In this document: one piece after another, positions 37,301 through 48,780 of the stretch
How the letters are laid out: each line of letters opens with the position of its first letter
Numbering within the stretch: the stretch's first letter is position 1
Assembly: GCA_013396525.1 (NCBI GenBank)
Contig: VWYX01001162.1
Coordinates: 141,646 to 205,645 of the forward strand
Direction of reading: 5' to 3'
From: Chaetorhynchus papuensis
Taxonomy: Eukaryota; Chordata; Aves; Passeriformes; Rhipiduridae
Length of the DNA stretch: 64,000 nucleotides
Notes under the pieces: generated by a model
Seen by the model: only the letters and a program-made list of their open reading frames with translations
Told to the model about the DNA's origin: nothing
The model's database searches: none
Translations under genes and position numbers: made by a program

Positions 37301-40300
37301 GTAAAAAAAAAAAAAAGGCTTTTTCCTTCTTAGTTTTGCAGATGATTTTGGCCTTAAACACAGCACAGTCTACAAAAATGCAATTATTTAAGTTTTTGTT
37401 TTTAATGTGGCTCATCATTGCTAAATTGAAGAACCCAGGATTAAAAAAAAGCACGTAATGTGAATTAAATGGTGGTGGTGGCCAGGGAGTGTTTGTGTTA
37501 CAGCAATAGTATCACAGGTTCGTTTCCTTTGTATATCTTACTTCGGTTTTGCAAACTAGATGGGGTTTTTCCAGCTTTTTCTGTATACTTTTTCAGGGCC
37601 TTTTGTTTCCAGAGACGTAAATTGAAAGAGATGCCATTTCCACGCAAAGAGATGAAATGTTTATTTTAAGAACACACAAGGACTCTGTTACAATATAACT
37701 TGTTGAATCCTTGATGCCAGACTGGCTTTCCTTGGAAGATGAATGGGAATTTGAAAAGGACCCTGTCAAAGGAATTGGGTTTTACAGTTACTCCTTTTAG
37801 CCAAAGCTCTGCTTCACGCTCCTCAGTTTGGTCTTGTAAGCATGAAGGAGCAATATGTAAGAAAACAAAAAGTTTGCAGCCTTGGTGCATGTGTTGGGAT
37901 ATTTTTGTGGTTTATGTACCACTTCCAAGCCTTCCCCTGTGCCCCCTCCCCAAAACAAGGGAACAAAACCCTCCCTAAAAGCAGAGGGAAGCAAAATGAG
38001 TTTTTTTTTGATGAGTTTTTGTTACAGTTTAAGGTTTTTTTTTCCTGTGACAATGTTGTAGCTAATTTCCAGCTGGAGCAGCCTGTGGGGAATTGTGCTG
38101 AGCTCCCTGTGGGCTCATGGGTGGGGATGGGGATGGGGGTGGTATGCTGGGACTCACGGGGTTGGGCTGCAGGTCCCTGGCTGGGCTTTTGGTCTCTGGG
38201 CACAGCAGAAATTGGCTCAGTTGTGTTCTCAGCTTGTGTAGAAGGGGAACTGGTTGTTTCAAACAGGCTGCCGTGGTTTTGCCATGCCTTCGTTCTGTGC
38301 CAAAGTTGTACAGAAGCAGGGAGTGAGAATATCCCCCTGCCACCTTTCCGAGGGCATTTTTAAACCTGCACGCCAGCGTGAATCGGAAGAGCAATAAAAC
38401 AAGGGGAAGGAGCAGTGCAAGGTTCAGCTGAGCTACAGCAGCGACTTCTGGGGCTGCTTAACCTTGCATATTTTATTTTCTTTTGGTCTAACCGGTGTAT
38501 CTGTAGCTGCAGTCAGTGTGCTCTTAATAAAATTAAAAGTGGGAATTAAATATGGTAGTACAGGGTGATAGGGCAAAGCTGAGAGTTTCTCATGCAACTT
38601 TGCTTCCCTCTGATCTTTTATTCAGCGTTTAGAGATGGGAGATCTGCCGTCCTTTCCCTGGCATATTTTTTAATACCGGTATGCTTCTTGCACTCTACTT
38701 CTCTGTTTGGATTTCCATACTTCTAAAATACTATGTGTATGGGCCAGGGTTCATAAATATATATATGTTCCCTGACGGTTTCAGTTCCTGCATGTGTTAA
38801 TGAATATATATCCCTCGATGGAGTTTCAGTTCTGCGGCAGACGCGATGGATTTCTCCCTCTTTATCAGTGGCACCATTAGTAGAGATAGAAATGGAAACT
38901 TTTTCAACTAAAACCAGCTGGGGTATCACTGATCGAGATACAGTCTAACCCAGGAATGTGGGGTGTAAGTAGTAATTGGAGCTGTAATGCAGTTGAAATG
39001 ATGTTTTTCTTGCTGTTTGTTTTTAGGGTATTTCATGACCTGTTCATTCATTCATACTCTGTCTCTGTTTTCCCTTAAAAATATAAATATCTCGAAGCTG
39101 ATGATAAAAAGGGGTTTAGTGCTGCTGAAACAACAGATAGAAATATCAGAAATATAATTTTGTTCTTTTAAAAATACTTTAAAATATATTACAGGTGTGT
39201 AAAAGGGGAAATATGACAGTTTAAGGAATTTTCAAATCCATGACATCTCTTTCCTTTAACGTGTTGTACTTAGCATTGCTGTTTAAAAACCATGGAACAA
39301 GGCTTCAGAGGTTTGTGTTTAAAAAAACCTAAAAACAAACCTAACCAAAAAACCCCAACCTTTCCAAGACACTGGATTTACATTTAAAAAAGAAAACACG
39401 TTACAAAGACCCTGCCGTTAACTGTGCAGAAATGAGCATTTGATGATAGGTTTCAAAGGAAGCAGATTAAGTGATTCACAAGTGCTGTGTGTTTGGCACG
39501 TGTGGGGATTCGAGCAGTAAGTCAGAAAGGCACAGATTAAATAATGTCAGGGAACCGGCTTTGTTGCATCTCTTTTGATGATGAAGATCTAATTTTGAAT
39601 TATTTTGACAAATTAGAAATGCGGTTTACAGCAGCAAATATTTTTTTCCCTTAAATTTAGGGTTCCAGGCAGACAAATTGACTTGCCCTGACTGTGTCCT
39701 TTTCAATACTTCTTCTCCATAACTAAGTTCAGAGTCAGATCTGGAGACTGATAGACTTTGCTTTCAAAAATGCATTTTAAAGACAAAACCTAAACTGTAT
39801 GAAATGTTTACATGTCATCAGTCACTGTAATTGTGGTTACATTCTGTTTGGGAGAGGGGAGGGAGGTGGTCATGCAACAGCAAGAGGCAGCTGATATTTA
39901 GGGGACAATTTCTATCATAGTGAGATCACCATGGGAATACTACTCTGAGGCAAGGAAATTCTTTTTCCAGTCAGATGCATTTTATTAGAAGATTCAATCC
40001 TTGATCCTGCCCTGCAGTCCTCCTTTCTCACTTGGCTGCTTTGATGTCACTGGCTTTCACCACAGGTTAACGCAGATATGGCCCAGATTTTCCCAGTTTC
40101 TACCCTCTGTGGTTCTTTCCATTCCCTCCTTCATCCCAAGTCATTCTTCCCTGCATACTCTCATCATTTTTGTGCTGTTTGTAGGAAGGTGATATTAAAA
40201 CAGTATTATAGCAGCTCCTAGTAAATGTGGAGTCTGTATATATTGATTTCATGGGATTAGTGATTGCAGGTATGCAGACACATAAAAATACTTGTTGTAC

Positions 40301-41659
40301 ACCAACAGTCTCCCATTGGATTTGTAGTATTTAAAAATTTCGTAACAAATTCAGAAAGTTGCGTTTTAATTACTCATTATTCTGGAAACAGGAAAATTTC
40401 TTACCTTTCTCACTTAATTTTTGAAAGATCTTCTGCAGTTTCTTCTCTCTGACACAACAAAGTCATTTCCATTCCTGGAGCAGAGTTTAGGTTCTGTGTA
40501 TTCTGACAGGACATTAGTTGGAAGGGGTATGAAGCACCAAATTTGAGCTTGCCTAGTGCATGATGTGTCAAACAATTCTGATATACAAAAAAATCTGGTT
40601 TTCTTTAAATGAAAATTAAAAAAAAATAAACTGTAGCAATCCAAAAAGTGTTTCTGTTTGTTAAAAGTTTGACAGTGACACTTGGCTGTGAACAGCTAGG
40701 AGAGATTTAAAATGGTCTGAATCTTTATTTGTTTAAGCTGAAGTATAATCTTTATTTCTAAACACACACACAGCATCACAGTTGTGCTCCATCTTTTAGT
40801 TTCACCCCAAAAAAACGCATTCATCTCACATGAGGCCAGGAGAACTGTTACACAGGTGCTTTTTATGTGCACATTTGCAGACATAAATCATGCACAAAGT
40901 ATCTTGGTTTTATGCTGAGGGAACCCCAAAGCATCTGAAAAGTCACACCTGAGGAGGCTGCAGGAAGAAACAGTAGAGCCACCTCTATGAAAAGTAAGAG
41001 GTAGATGATTCACAGCCCTCTGCCTAAACTTTGTTCTCCTGTACGATGGCACAAAGAATTTTCACTTATACACCTCAGTGCTGTGAAAACGGCCATAACA
41101 AATGTAACTTTTCAGCAGAGTAAGAAAACTTGTTCATTTATGCCTTATTTGCAGTTCCTTCACTCCTGCATAGATGCATCAAGCCCTAGGGCAGTTATAT
41201 TAAAAAGGGTGAAAAGCAAGTGGGAAGTCCCGTTAGGATTCCACACGAGGGTCTCTGAGCCCTCCCCAGCTGCAAAAAAAATTAAACATTTCAGCCCATC
41301 CCTTTGGGTTGTGGAGGCAGCACCGCTTCTTGTGGGAGAGACGCTTGGACCGTGAGCAGCTGTTCCACCTACTCTGAAGTGAAGTAGTAAGAGATTTTTT
41401 TTGGCCATAGGAAATGCAGGACCATGAGACCAGATAATTGGCATTTGAAAGTATTGCCAGGATCATGTAAAACGGTGCTTTATTTTCTCATCGTTCGGAA
41501 GAGTTATTTATTTAAATTTTTTTTTTGTGGGAACAGTTAGAATAAATGTGTTAGTGTTACAAAAAGCATGATAATATATTGTTTTTATGGGGAAACAGAG
41601 CTTCAGAGGAAAAGATAGTTTGATTTTGTTCATATTTTCTGCAGTAAACATTATTGGTG
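34340..41659. other. No gene or mobile element seen
   Basis: The longest stretch here without a recognised repeat, about 7 kb. A G+C-richer patch at 37.9-38.4 kb carries a 173-codon plus-strand frame and antisense frames of 110-126 codons. The simultaneous openness on both strands points to composition rather than coding. An A/C-rich patch (aacctaaaaacaaacctaacc) is near 39,325-39,360. Confidence 0.6.
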
Positions 41660-42330
41660 TTCTTTTATTTTTTTCCCCATCTTTTTTTAATACTTTATTT
41701 TTCCTGCTTGGTTTAATGCAGCATAACCTCCTCTAAATTTAGTGGGAAGTGTAAATGTATGTAATGCTTTTTCTGTGGTTAGAAAATACATGTAGCATTA
41801 AGTTATTAAAGCTTGACTTTAAACTATGTCTTGGGCTAATGATTTTACAGTATAATTGCTTTAGTTAATTTGAAGGCAGGTATACATACAGCTTATTCCA
41901 TTTTGGCACTATAAAGTTTGCCATTGGTATTATACCTCATTTTTTATATGATTTACATAATTTGTGAAACAGATTTAATACTTTGTGTGTGAGCTAATTA
42001 GTTTCTGGTTTAGAGCCTTATTGTGTGTTCATTGGGTTCTGAACACCTTTTACAGTAGCACAGAAGGTCATTGTTGGATCTAAATTCTTTGTAGAGCAAT
42101 CAATCCCCTTTTAATAAAATAAGTTGCATAATTTTTAATGTAATTAAATTGGGTTCTGTGGAATTGTTTTCAGCTGTAAATTTGCTGAATTGGAAGAAAT
42201 ATGTGGTGATGTGTTAATTACTGAGTTGTGCTCTTTCCCTTGTTATGGTATAGTTTGAGATTACTGGACTTTACATGCATGTAATTTTATATTTTTTACA
42301 TTTACCTCTGAGGAGCTCATAAGGGGTCTC
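41660..42330. promoter_or_regulatory. A/T-rich conserved-element-like block
   Basis: Repeat-free A/T-rich sequence with many TAAT-type words ('tgagctaattagtttctgg' near 41991, 'tgtaattaaattggg' near 42139, 'tgttaattactgag' near 42213). It has no open frame of note. Similar in texture to the blocks at 18 and 63 kb but without striking duplicated motifs. Confidence 0.28.
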
Positions 42331-43136
42331 CAGCTTTTCCTGGTAGAAGAGAAAAAAAAAAGAAAAGGAACGTTTCTTGTAGAATTTTAAAAACTTCCTG
42401 TCTAACTTTCAGAAGATTCCATGTTAATATATCCCTAATATTTATTACCAACTGCCAGATGACAGCAATACCAGCACTTGCCAAGCACTGAGCTCTTCAG
42501 CAGGTGATGGTGGCCAGGTTGGGTGGGTGAAATAAATGTCCCTTTTCCAGGGAAATGGAGTCCCTCCGTGCACAGTAAGCATCTTACAGTCACGTCACAC
42601 GCCAGCCCAGAGAAGTTCTTTTCCTCTGGAATGTGGTTTTTACATGAGGGCACATGCTGGCTGTTTTCCTCTCCAAGGAATTGTTTTCTTGGCTGCCGCC
42701 ATCCCGTGTTTAACAGGACTGTGCAGCTTTAACGGCTCCGGGCTTATTAGGAGTCTAAACAGTCTCCTGTATCCTTTGTGTCAAAAGGAGTGAAGGCTTT
42801 GGAAATCATTTTGGGATTCGCTGAGCAGGAAAAGGAGTTGCTCAAAAGAGTCAGACCCTGCAGAAAAGCTGAATTCCCAGGTCAAAAATGGACAGTAGCA
42901 ATTCCCTTCTGAAAGTTTTCTGCATCCATTCCCTGTGCTAACTCAGACTTAATCAAATAATTTCTTGACACCAATTATTTCTAACTGGGGTTTTACTTGT
43001 CTGTCCTACCTCTCTTTTTCCCTGCGTAGCTCTCACATGCATGCTTGTGCTTTTTAACTTGATAAAGTAGTTGCACTTAGTACAGAGATAAATTAAAGTT
43101 AATGAGACAGAACCAGAACACGGCACAGGTATTTAC

Positions 43137-43271
43137 CTTCCCTCTGTTTGTGTGCTGTTAGGAACTGGTTCTGGGATTTTTGTAGTCTGTGTATGACCCT
43201 GATCTGCTGAACACGTTTTGTGGGAGAAGCAAGTATCACCAGTTGCCTTCGTGCTCTTCGTCGAGGCGCAG
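43137..43271 (-). CDS. Candidate internal exon, unidentified
   Basis: On the minus strand the block ends at GGGAAG/gtaaat, a good donor. The possible acceptor (ttaaatgaaatcag) has a poor pyrimidine tract. Between them are 135 bases, which is 45 codons with phase 2 at both ends. One frame is open and reads CASTKSTKATGD, then a Cys/His-containing segment, then KIPEPVPNSTQTEG. A second frame is also open and strongly basic (APRRRARRQLV). If the first frame is used, its end phase joins cleanly to the 25.3 kb candidate exon. The weak acceptor and the second open frame keep confidence low. The interval is rich in CpG for this window, which also fits a conserved non-coding element. Confidence 0.22.
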
Positions 43272-43446
43272 CTGATTTCATTTAACAGCGCACACAAAGT
43301 CTCTTACGCAGAACCGCCGTCGAGGGGTTTTGATTATTTATAAGAACCTCTAACCAAGGCTGTGTTTTTCTGATGTGTTTACATGTATACATAGCTTTAA
43401 AAAATAAAGAACAGGAAAAACTGACTTTTTATTGTTGTATTTGCAG

Positions 43447-43572
43447 CCATTCTCGCTCAGCACAGAGCTGTTAGACCTTTGCAATACAATTATACCAGTG
43501 GAAGCCTTTAAGGCATTTATTTCCGAGTGGGAATACTGTTTCTCCTACTTTAAACAATTAGATGGAGTGTAA
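43447..43572 (+). other. Open frame behind a splice-acceptor-like site
   Basis: The plus strand has tttttattgttgtatttgcag, a good acceptor sequence, immediately followed by a 41-codon frame that starts PFSLSTELLDLCNTI, continues FKAFISEWEYCF and ends at TAA. It could be a terminal coding exon. It lies on the strand opposite to the three other exon candidates and only about 180 bases from the 43.1-43.3 kb one, so the two cannot easily belong to the same gene. The protein is not recognised. In A/T-rich DNA an acceptor-like site followed by an open frame of this length is expected by chance many times. Confidence 0.15.
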
Positions 43573-43951
43573 TCTCACCTTCTTCCTGTGGAATGCCACA
43601 CTTTTATTGCTATCATTTATCAGTGGTGAGATGCAAATAAGATGTAAGCTTAGGAGCCTGGCTCAAATAAAACCAGATTGTATTGATTCTTGTGTGGTAC
43701 AGAACGAAATGGAAAATCATCTGACAGCCAATCAGTGCTCATCAAAGCAATTTTTAAAGAATAAAAGCTGAATACGTACAATATAAATTCCTTATCTTGT
43801 TTACTTGATGTACATGTGCAGTTTGCAAGTCAGAAACCTGATAAAAATTGCGGCTAATTGCGTGAGATAGTGCTGGTTATTTTCATTATAGGTTTAAAAT
43901 GTGAGGTGTGGCTTGGGCTAAAAGCAGCTTCAGAGCACACAGAAACTTTGG

Positions 43952-44060
43952 AAATCATAGAATCATAGTCCTGAGTTGGAAGGAACCCACAAGAAACATA
44001 GAGTTCAACTCCTGGCCCTGCACAGGACAGCCCTGACAATCACACCATGTGTCTGACAGT
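43952..44060 (-). mobile_element. CR1: Short CR1 LINE 3' fragment
   Basis: Antisense CR1 end: 'aaatcatagaatcatagtcctgagttggaaggaacccacaagaaacatagagttcaactcctggccctgcacaggacagccctgacaatcacaccatgtgtctgacag'. It is the same subfamily as the copy at 28.2 kb but breaks off after about 110 bases. Confidence 0.9.
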
Positions 44061-44196
44061 TTATTGATGGACACCTAAAGATGGAGGGGGAAAAAAATCC
44101 AAAGAAAAACCCAAAACTTTCACATCACTGACAGCAAATGAAAGAGGCTGAAAAACCAAGGTTTTGTCCATGTAGCAAGTTAATGATTTTCTTTTC

Positions 44197-44212
44197 AAAA
44201 AAAAAAAAAAAA
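44197..44212. repeat. Poly-A run (16)
   Basis: Sixteen consecutive A after 'cttttc'. It lies about 135 bases right of the CR1 fragment at 43.95-44.06 kb. No target-site duplication suggesting a retroposed copy is visible around it. Confidence 0.9.
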
Positions 44213-44459
44213 GTTTCCCCATCCCCCTGCACTGCTCAGGAGACAAGACGGCTGCTGATTTCTTAAAGCCTTAAAGTTAGCTGACCTCCTCGCTGAACCC
44301 GACTTTAATGTAAACATTTTCTTGAGATGGTTCGTAGCAGGGCCAGCAAATCTGGAGAATATTAGTGGCGCTGTGTTTGCGGGAAGCAGGAATCCCTTGG
44401 TAATTCTCAGGAGCTCTTTTCCAGGCCAAGGCAGCCTGAGACACAGTTGTGTTTTCAGT

Positions 44460-44670
44460 TTTGCAGGGTTCGTTGGTAATGCCCTGTGTATCTTTCTAAA
44501 ATGTAATTAGTAAAACACATAATTAGTTTTTGCTTTGAAGTCGAGTTTTTCTTCCTTGCTTTCGCTCCCTTAAAACTCTTTATCTCCCCCCACCAAAGGT
44601 AAATAATTTGATAGCCCAATATTGGCGTCGATTTAGTTGTCGGCATTTTGGCGTTGGCTTATGAATCTAA
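44460..44670. promoter_or_regulatory. Enhancer-like block with paired TAATTAG
   Basis: Two identical TAATTAG homeodomain-type sites start at 44504 and 44520, 16 bases apart. They are followed by CpG-containing words unusual for this region ('ttggcgtcgatttagttgtcggcattttggcgttggc', 44624-44660) in which 'ttggcgt' occurs twice. No repeat and no convincing frame. Confidence 0.36.
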
Positions 44671-44983
44671 ATAGAAGAAATTAGAGCAGGGCTTCCTCCA
44701 GATCGCCTCTTTGCAGGAATATTAAGTTCCTTTTAATGCTCCACATTTAAATGAAACGCACGGCTGCTGTCTCAACCCCAGTAGTTTGAAGAAAAGTTTA
44801 GTTCTTGTTTGGGTGCTTGCATTCCTTGTGTACAGTAGGAATTGGTTACAACGTCTGTGTCATCATGTGGAGTATTTTGCAGGTAGAAATATTGCAGCTG
44901 ACTTTCTGCATTCTCCTTACCTGTGTGCCTTTTTTTAAAAGATATATTGCGTTTATCATAAGCGTGATCAGCTGCTGAAATAA

Positions 44984-45048
44984 GATATAATACTTAGCAC
45001 TTCTTGCTTTTCGGCTTCAAAGCACTTTTCACGCATTAACTGATCTCC
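44984..45048 (-). mobile_element. Ancient SINE/LINE tail remnant (MIR-like)
   Basis: 'gatataatacttagcacttcttgcttttcggcttcaaagcacttttcacgcattaactgatctcc' resembles the tail shared by several old amniote SINEs and LINEs (agcacttatagtgcttttcatc..caaagcactttacaaacattaactaatc). The exact family cannot be decided by eye. Confidence 0.5.
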
Positions 45049-45130
45049 CCAGCGTCCCAGTCTGCCCAGTGCTCACTGCTGCACAGCAGCATGCCCAGAG
45101 TGGGTGCACTGGTGGGTAGCAGCTTGATGG

Positions 45131-45147
45131 GCATTGGTCACCAATGC
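45131..45147. other. Perfect short palindrome
   Basis: GCATTGGT-c-ACCAATGC, 8-base arms around one base, containing two inverted CCAAT-type words (ACCAAT). Perhaps a paired NF-Y-like site; nothing promoter-like accompanies it. Confidence 0.5.
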
Positions 45148-47396
45148 TTATTACCCCCTAGCACATGTTGTATTTCACTAACTATAAAAATCTTTGTTTT
45201 ACCTGCAGGAAAAACCATGTTTGCCCATAAGAAGCCTGTGTCTGATACGGGCAGTCCTTGCTGTCACCACATGTCCCCTGTTAATCTGCTAATTGGGCTC
45301 AGTCTGTTTTCCCAATAGGTGAAAAACTTGAGAGAATAGAGAGACTGATGAAAGGAAACTCTGTGTGTAGTTGACTTTTTTTTTTCTTTTTTTGGGTTAA
45401 AAAAAAAGTCAAAGTTGCTTTTTCATTTTGGAAGGAACCTTTACAGTTCTGCTATTAGAAGTGTCTGAAATCCAGCTTTCACTTTCAGCACAGGGCACAG
45501 AGATGCCAAATTCCCTTTCCTTTCTCATTTAAATTATTGAGAAAACTTGCAGAAAGGAAAGGGGAAGAGGGAGAAAGTCAAGGACTGATATTTTCTGCTT
45601 TTACTTTTTTATTTTAATTTAGAGAAGTATGTAAAAATCCCCATGAACAGCACAAAACTGCTGCTTTCGCAGAGGTAGAGCAGAGCCCCAGCATAATGTC
45701 ACCAATATTGACTGGTTTTCCAAGCTGAACTGCATCAATTAATTGTTCTTTCACCCTCCTACCCCCACTTTCTGTAGTTATGGACTGTGCCCTGCATTTT
45801 CTGGAGCAAGGTTTCTCTTCATGTATCTTTTTTGGAGGTTGTAGGGTACATTGAGCACATTGGACACATGTGCAACTTCCTGAAATATAAATAATAGCAA
45901 AGGCTTTACATTATTACATAATAATTTGATTGGCATTCCTCTAAGTTTGTTTTTTCCAGGTTTTGATCACAGATATGTTTAATTGGTGGTAAAATTGGCT
46001 GTTGTGTGTGTTGGTTGTCGTGGCTTGTTTAATACCTCCTGTTTGCAGTTGTCCTAGTTTTACCATCTTGAAAGATGGTTTCTGTTTAGTTCCCTTAATG
46101 TTTGCCACAGTTTGTTTTAAAACCCACAAATTTAGCTGAAGTGTTTGTTTTTTTACTTAAGAATGTTAACTTTAGAAATAAAAGATTTCCTGTTTATCAG
46201 CAAAAGTGTTTCTTCCCACTTGCTGGCATGATTTCGAAGATGGATTTTTTATTTCCTTCTCTTACACCACATTTCTTTCTTGTGCTAAACATAATAATAA
46301 ACCCTGAGCTACAATAAAGCTTATTTAACCCATGTATACCTGCCTCACCTCAAATAAATACAAAATAAATTGGGCAAAAGAAAGAGATAATATTTTTGAA
46401 TCAGGACACAAACATCACTCTCTGTAAGATATTCATTGTACTGCAGTAAATAGGGAAAATATATTGAATTTATGCACACATGATTGACTTTTCATACAGT
46501 GAACCCAGGTTAAACATCTTGAATATGGAATATGAATAGAGCTAACATTTTCATATGAAGCAATAATGAAAATTAACAGAGCTCCATTTCGACTGATAGC
46601 AAAGAACATTTGATACTCCAAGGCATAAAATGTGTTTAGTACTTGGGTTTTGTTAAGCTTGACAGAAGCCAGGAAACGGGACAGTACAACTGCAGCATAA
46701 AGGCTGCTTCTGTACCCGACGACGGGCTTGAGGATGGAATTGGGGGAGAACAATAGCACCACCCACCCACCCCTCATTCCTCGCAGTAAGAGGAGAAGGC
46801 ATTCATGGCTGTGTGTCATCAGTGGGATCGCCTCTGACAGCATCCATCCTTGGGACCTGGGTTTTGTTCCCTGGCGCCAGGCTGCAGGCACAGGAGGGAA
46901 AAGCAAAACTCCTTCTCGTGGATTTTACAGCAACAATGCATTTGCTTTTGTATTTTTTTTATCTTGTTTTGTTCTGTAATAGCCCTGGCTGAAATGGGGT
47001 TCGTTCCAGGTAACGGGAAGGATATCCTGGTGCTTTCCTGGTTTAGGGAGGTGCGGGGCTTGCAGACCAGCTGCAGCTGCAGTGGAGGTTGAGGCATGAC
47101 TTGCTGTGGGTCCCTAACCCTGGTGGTCCGTCCTTCTTCCTCATGTCAGCATCTTCTAGTCAAGCTGCTTTGACACAGGATAACAAGCCTGTCCTTTGAG
47201 GACTTTTTTCCTGCGGAGATTTCAATCCCTGATGAGTGTTACTTGTTGAGTCTGTGTGTGTTACTGTTTCATAGGCAGAAAAATCAGAAGTCAAGATACG
47301 CAGGTCAGGCAAAAACTGCCTGAAACTTTCTTTCTATTCCCTTCCCTCCCACCGCTTTCACCTCTAGCAGAAGCTCAAGTTGCTTTTCTCTTGCTG

Positions 47397-47448
47397 CCCT
47401 ATAAATGCACTTGTTTCCTTAGTTGTAACCCTATAAATGCTCTTGTTT
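47397..47448 (+). repeat. Spaced direct repeat, 20 bases
   Basis: 'ccctataaatgcacttgttt' and 'ccctataaatgctcttgttt' are separated by 12 bases and differ by one base. The 32-base period suggests an original tandem duplication whose remaining part has diverged. Confidence 0.9.
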
Positions 47449-47604
47449 AACATGGGCTGTGTTTGAAGGGTTGACCTCTTATTTGGTTTTAGTGCTTTAA
47501 ATTAAAAGTTTAAAGGTACCTAAAAGTCATCTTAAAGGAAAAAGTGGCCTAACAATTAAGGTTTGACATCTGAGCCTCTCCAGCTCCTGTGTACACACAA
47601 GGAA

Positions 47605-47634
47605 ACTTTCCTGAAGAGTCACACTTTCCTGAAG
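47605..47634 (+). repeat. Spaced direct repeat, 12 bases
   Basis: 'actttcctgaag' occurs twice with 'agtcac' between (period 18). It lies about 160 bases right of another short duplication. Confidence 0.85.
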
Positions 47635-48320
47635 GGAGAAATTCCTCTGGTCAGTGAATACAACACCCATAGAGCTCTGGAGGAAAGCTTGGCTTCCACT
47701 CAATTAAAATAGGTTCTTAATTGGTCCCGTGCTCGCCCAGAATGGGAGCTTTTTGCTTTCTTTCGGGGAAATTGAGACAAAAATAAGCACACGAGGACAC
47801 CTGTCAGCTTCCAGGCTCCGGGTGTTTTCCGACTGTGTCTGCTGAAAGGGCATTGTGATGCTTATGATTTAACCACCCATAATGATGATTTACACTGGCA
47901 GCCTAAATACATAGAACTTCCCAGTGAAACCATAACTAAACCTCTACTTAAATTCCTTAGGACTGAGCTAGAGTATCTTGGAATTTTGTATTTTAAATAC
48001 AGATGTTGTATTTAAAACATTAAAAAACTCTCCTCAGCATCCAGGAGAGCTTAGAGCCACTGAAGGGGCAGCTGCTTCTGCACTAGCCTAGAAATGACCT
48101 GTTTTGCTGTTCCTCATCAGCTTCAACCAGTGTAAGTTGGAGGTCTTGGAACACTTAGCTTTGCAGTGACTGTTTTCTGTTGGGTGGAAACTGTTAAATG
48201 AATTTTAAACAGGTTTCTCTGCACATCTTGCAAGTTTATTGTTGTGAATAGAATCTTACTTCAAGAGCTCCTTGAATTTGTGTCAAGCCTTCAGCTGATC
48301 CAGCAAACAGGCTTCTTGTA

Positions 48321-48356
48321 TCATTTAATCTCAGTTTGTTCACCTGTGAAATGGCT
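48321..48356 (+). mobile_element. Possible MIR core remnant
   Basis: 'tcatttaatctcagtttgttcacctgtgaaatgg' resembles the MIR segment 'acttaacctctcagtttcctcatctgtaaaatgg'. Only this 30-odd base segment is recognisable. It lies about 330 bases left of a better MIR remnant in the same orientation and may be a separate copy. Confidence 0.45.
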
Positions 48357-48689
48357 GTTTTCAGCAGCTTAGTGTGGTGTGATGTAATACTTTAAAAATG
48401 CACTTAGTACACCAGTATATCCTGCAAATAAATAGAATATTATGTAGAAAGGACTTGCTGTTGGGTGGTAGGACAGTGGTATGTGCTAAATTTTCTGAAC
48501 ACAGATGGTGTGGAAGGGACAGTAAGTTGTATTCTTAAGTATTGTGTGAGAATAAACGTTTTTAGTCCACCAAGAAGGATAAGGACATTTAAAAAGTCCT
48601 TTGAGATCCTACACAGAATGTTGGAGCTGTACTTTCCTTGCTGTGCCAACTCCTCACCTCAGGAGGAAGACAAAGAACAGTTTGCAGTT

Positions 48690-48780
48690 AATGGACTGGG
48701 ATTCAGGAGATGAGGGTCACACTTGCTTTGTGACCTTAGGTAGGTCAGTTCCTCCATAAATCAGTATTATTACAGTAATA
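48690..48780 (+). mobile_element. Ancient MIR-type SINE remnant
   Basis: 'atggactgggattcaggagatgagggtcac...ctttgtgaccttaggtaggtcagttcctcc' follows the MIR core wording (ggactgggattcaggagacctgggtt...ctgtgtgaccttgggcaagtcacttcacc) in the right order and with close spacing. MIR elements predate the amniote radiation, so copies in birds are very old and diverged. The match is my reading; an alignment to MIR consensus sequences would settle it. Confidence 0.68.

Larger units (their letters stand above)
45148..48320. other. No gene seen
   Basis: Holds two short duplications (listed) and a 157-codon minus-strand frame (46433-46906) without recognisable domains. Sequence at about 46.49-46.72 kb is word-rich and could be a conserved element, but I have no motif evidence for it. 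Confidence 0.55.

Noticed and set aside
37842..38394. 173-codon plus-strand frame and antisense frames of 110-126 codons
   Set aside because: Both strands are open over the same G+C-richer patch, which indicates composition rather than coding. Proline/serine-rich and tryptophan/glycine-rich readings mirror each other.
46433..46906. 157-codon minus-strand frame
   Set aside because: The peptide has no recognisable motif and the frame has no supporting splice sites. The right part overlaps other frames on the opposite strand.
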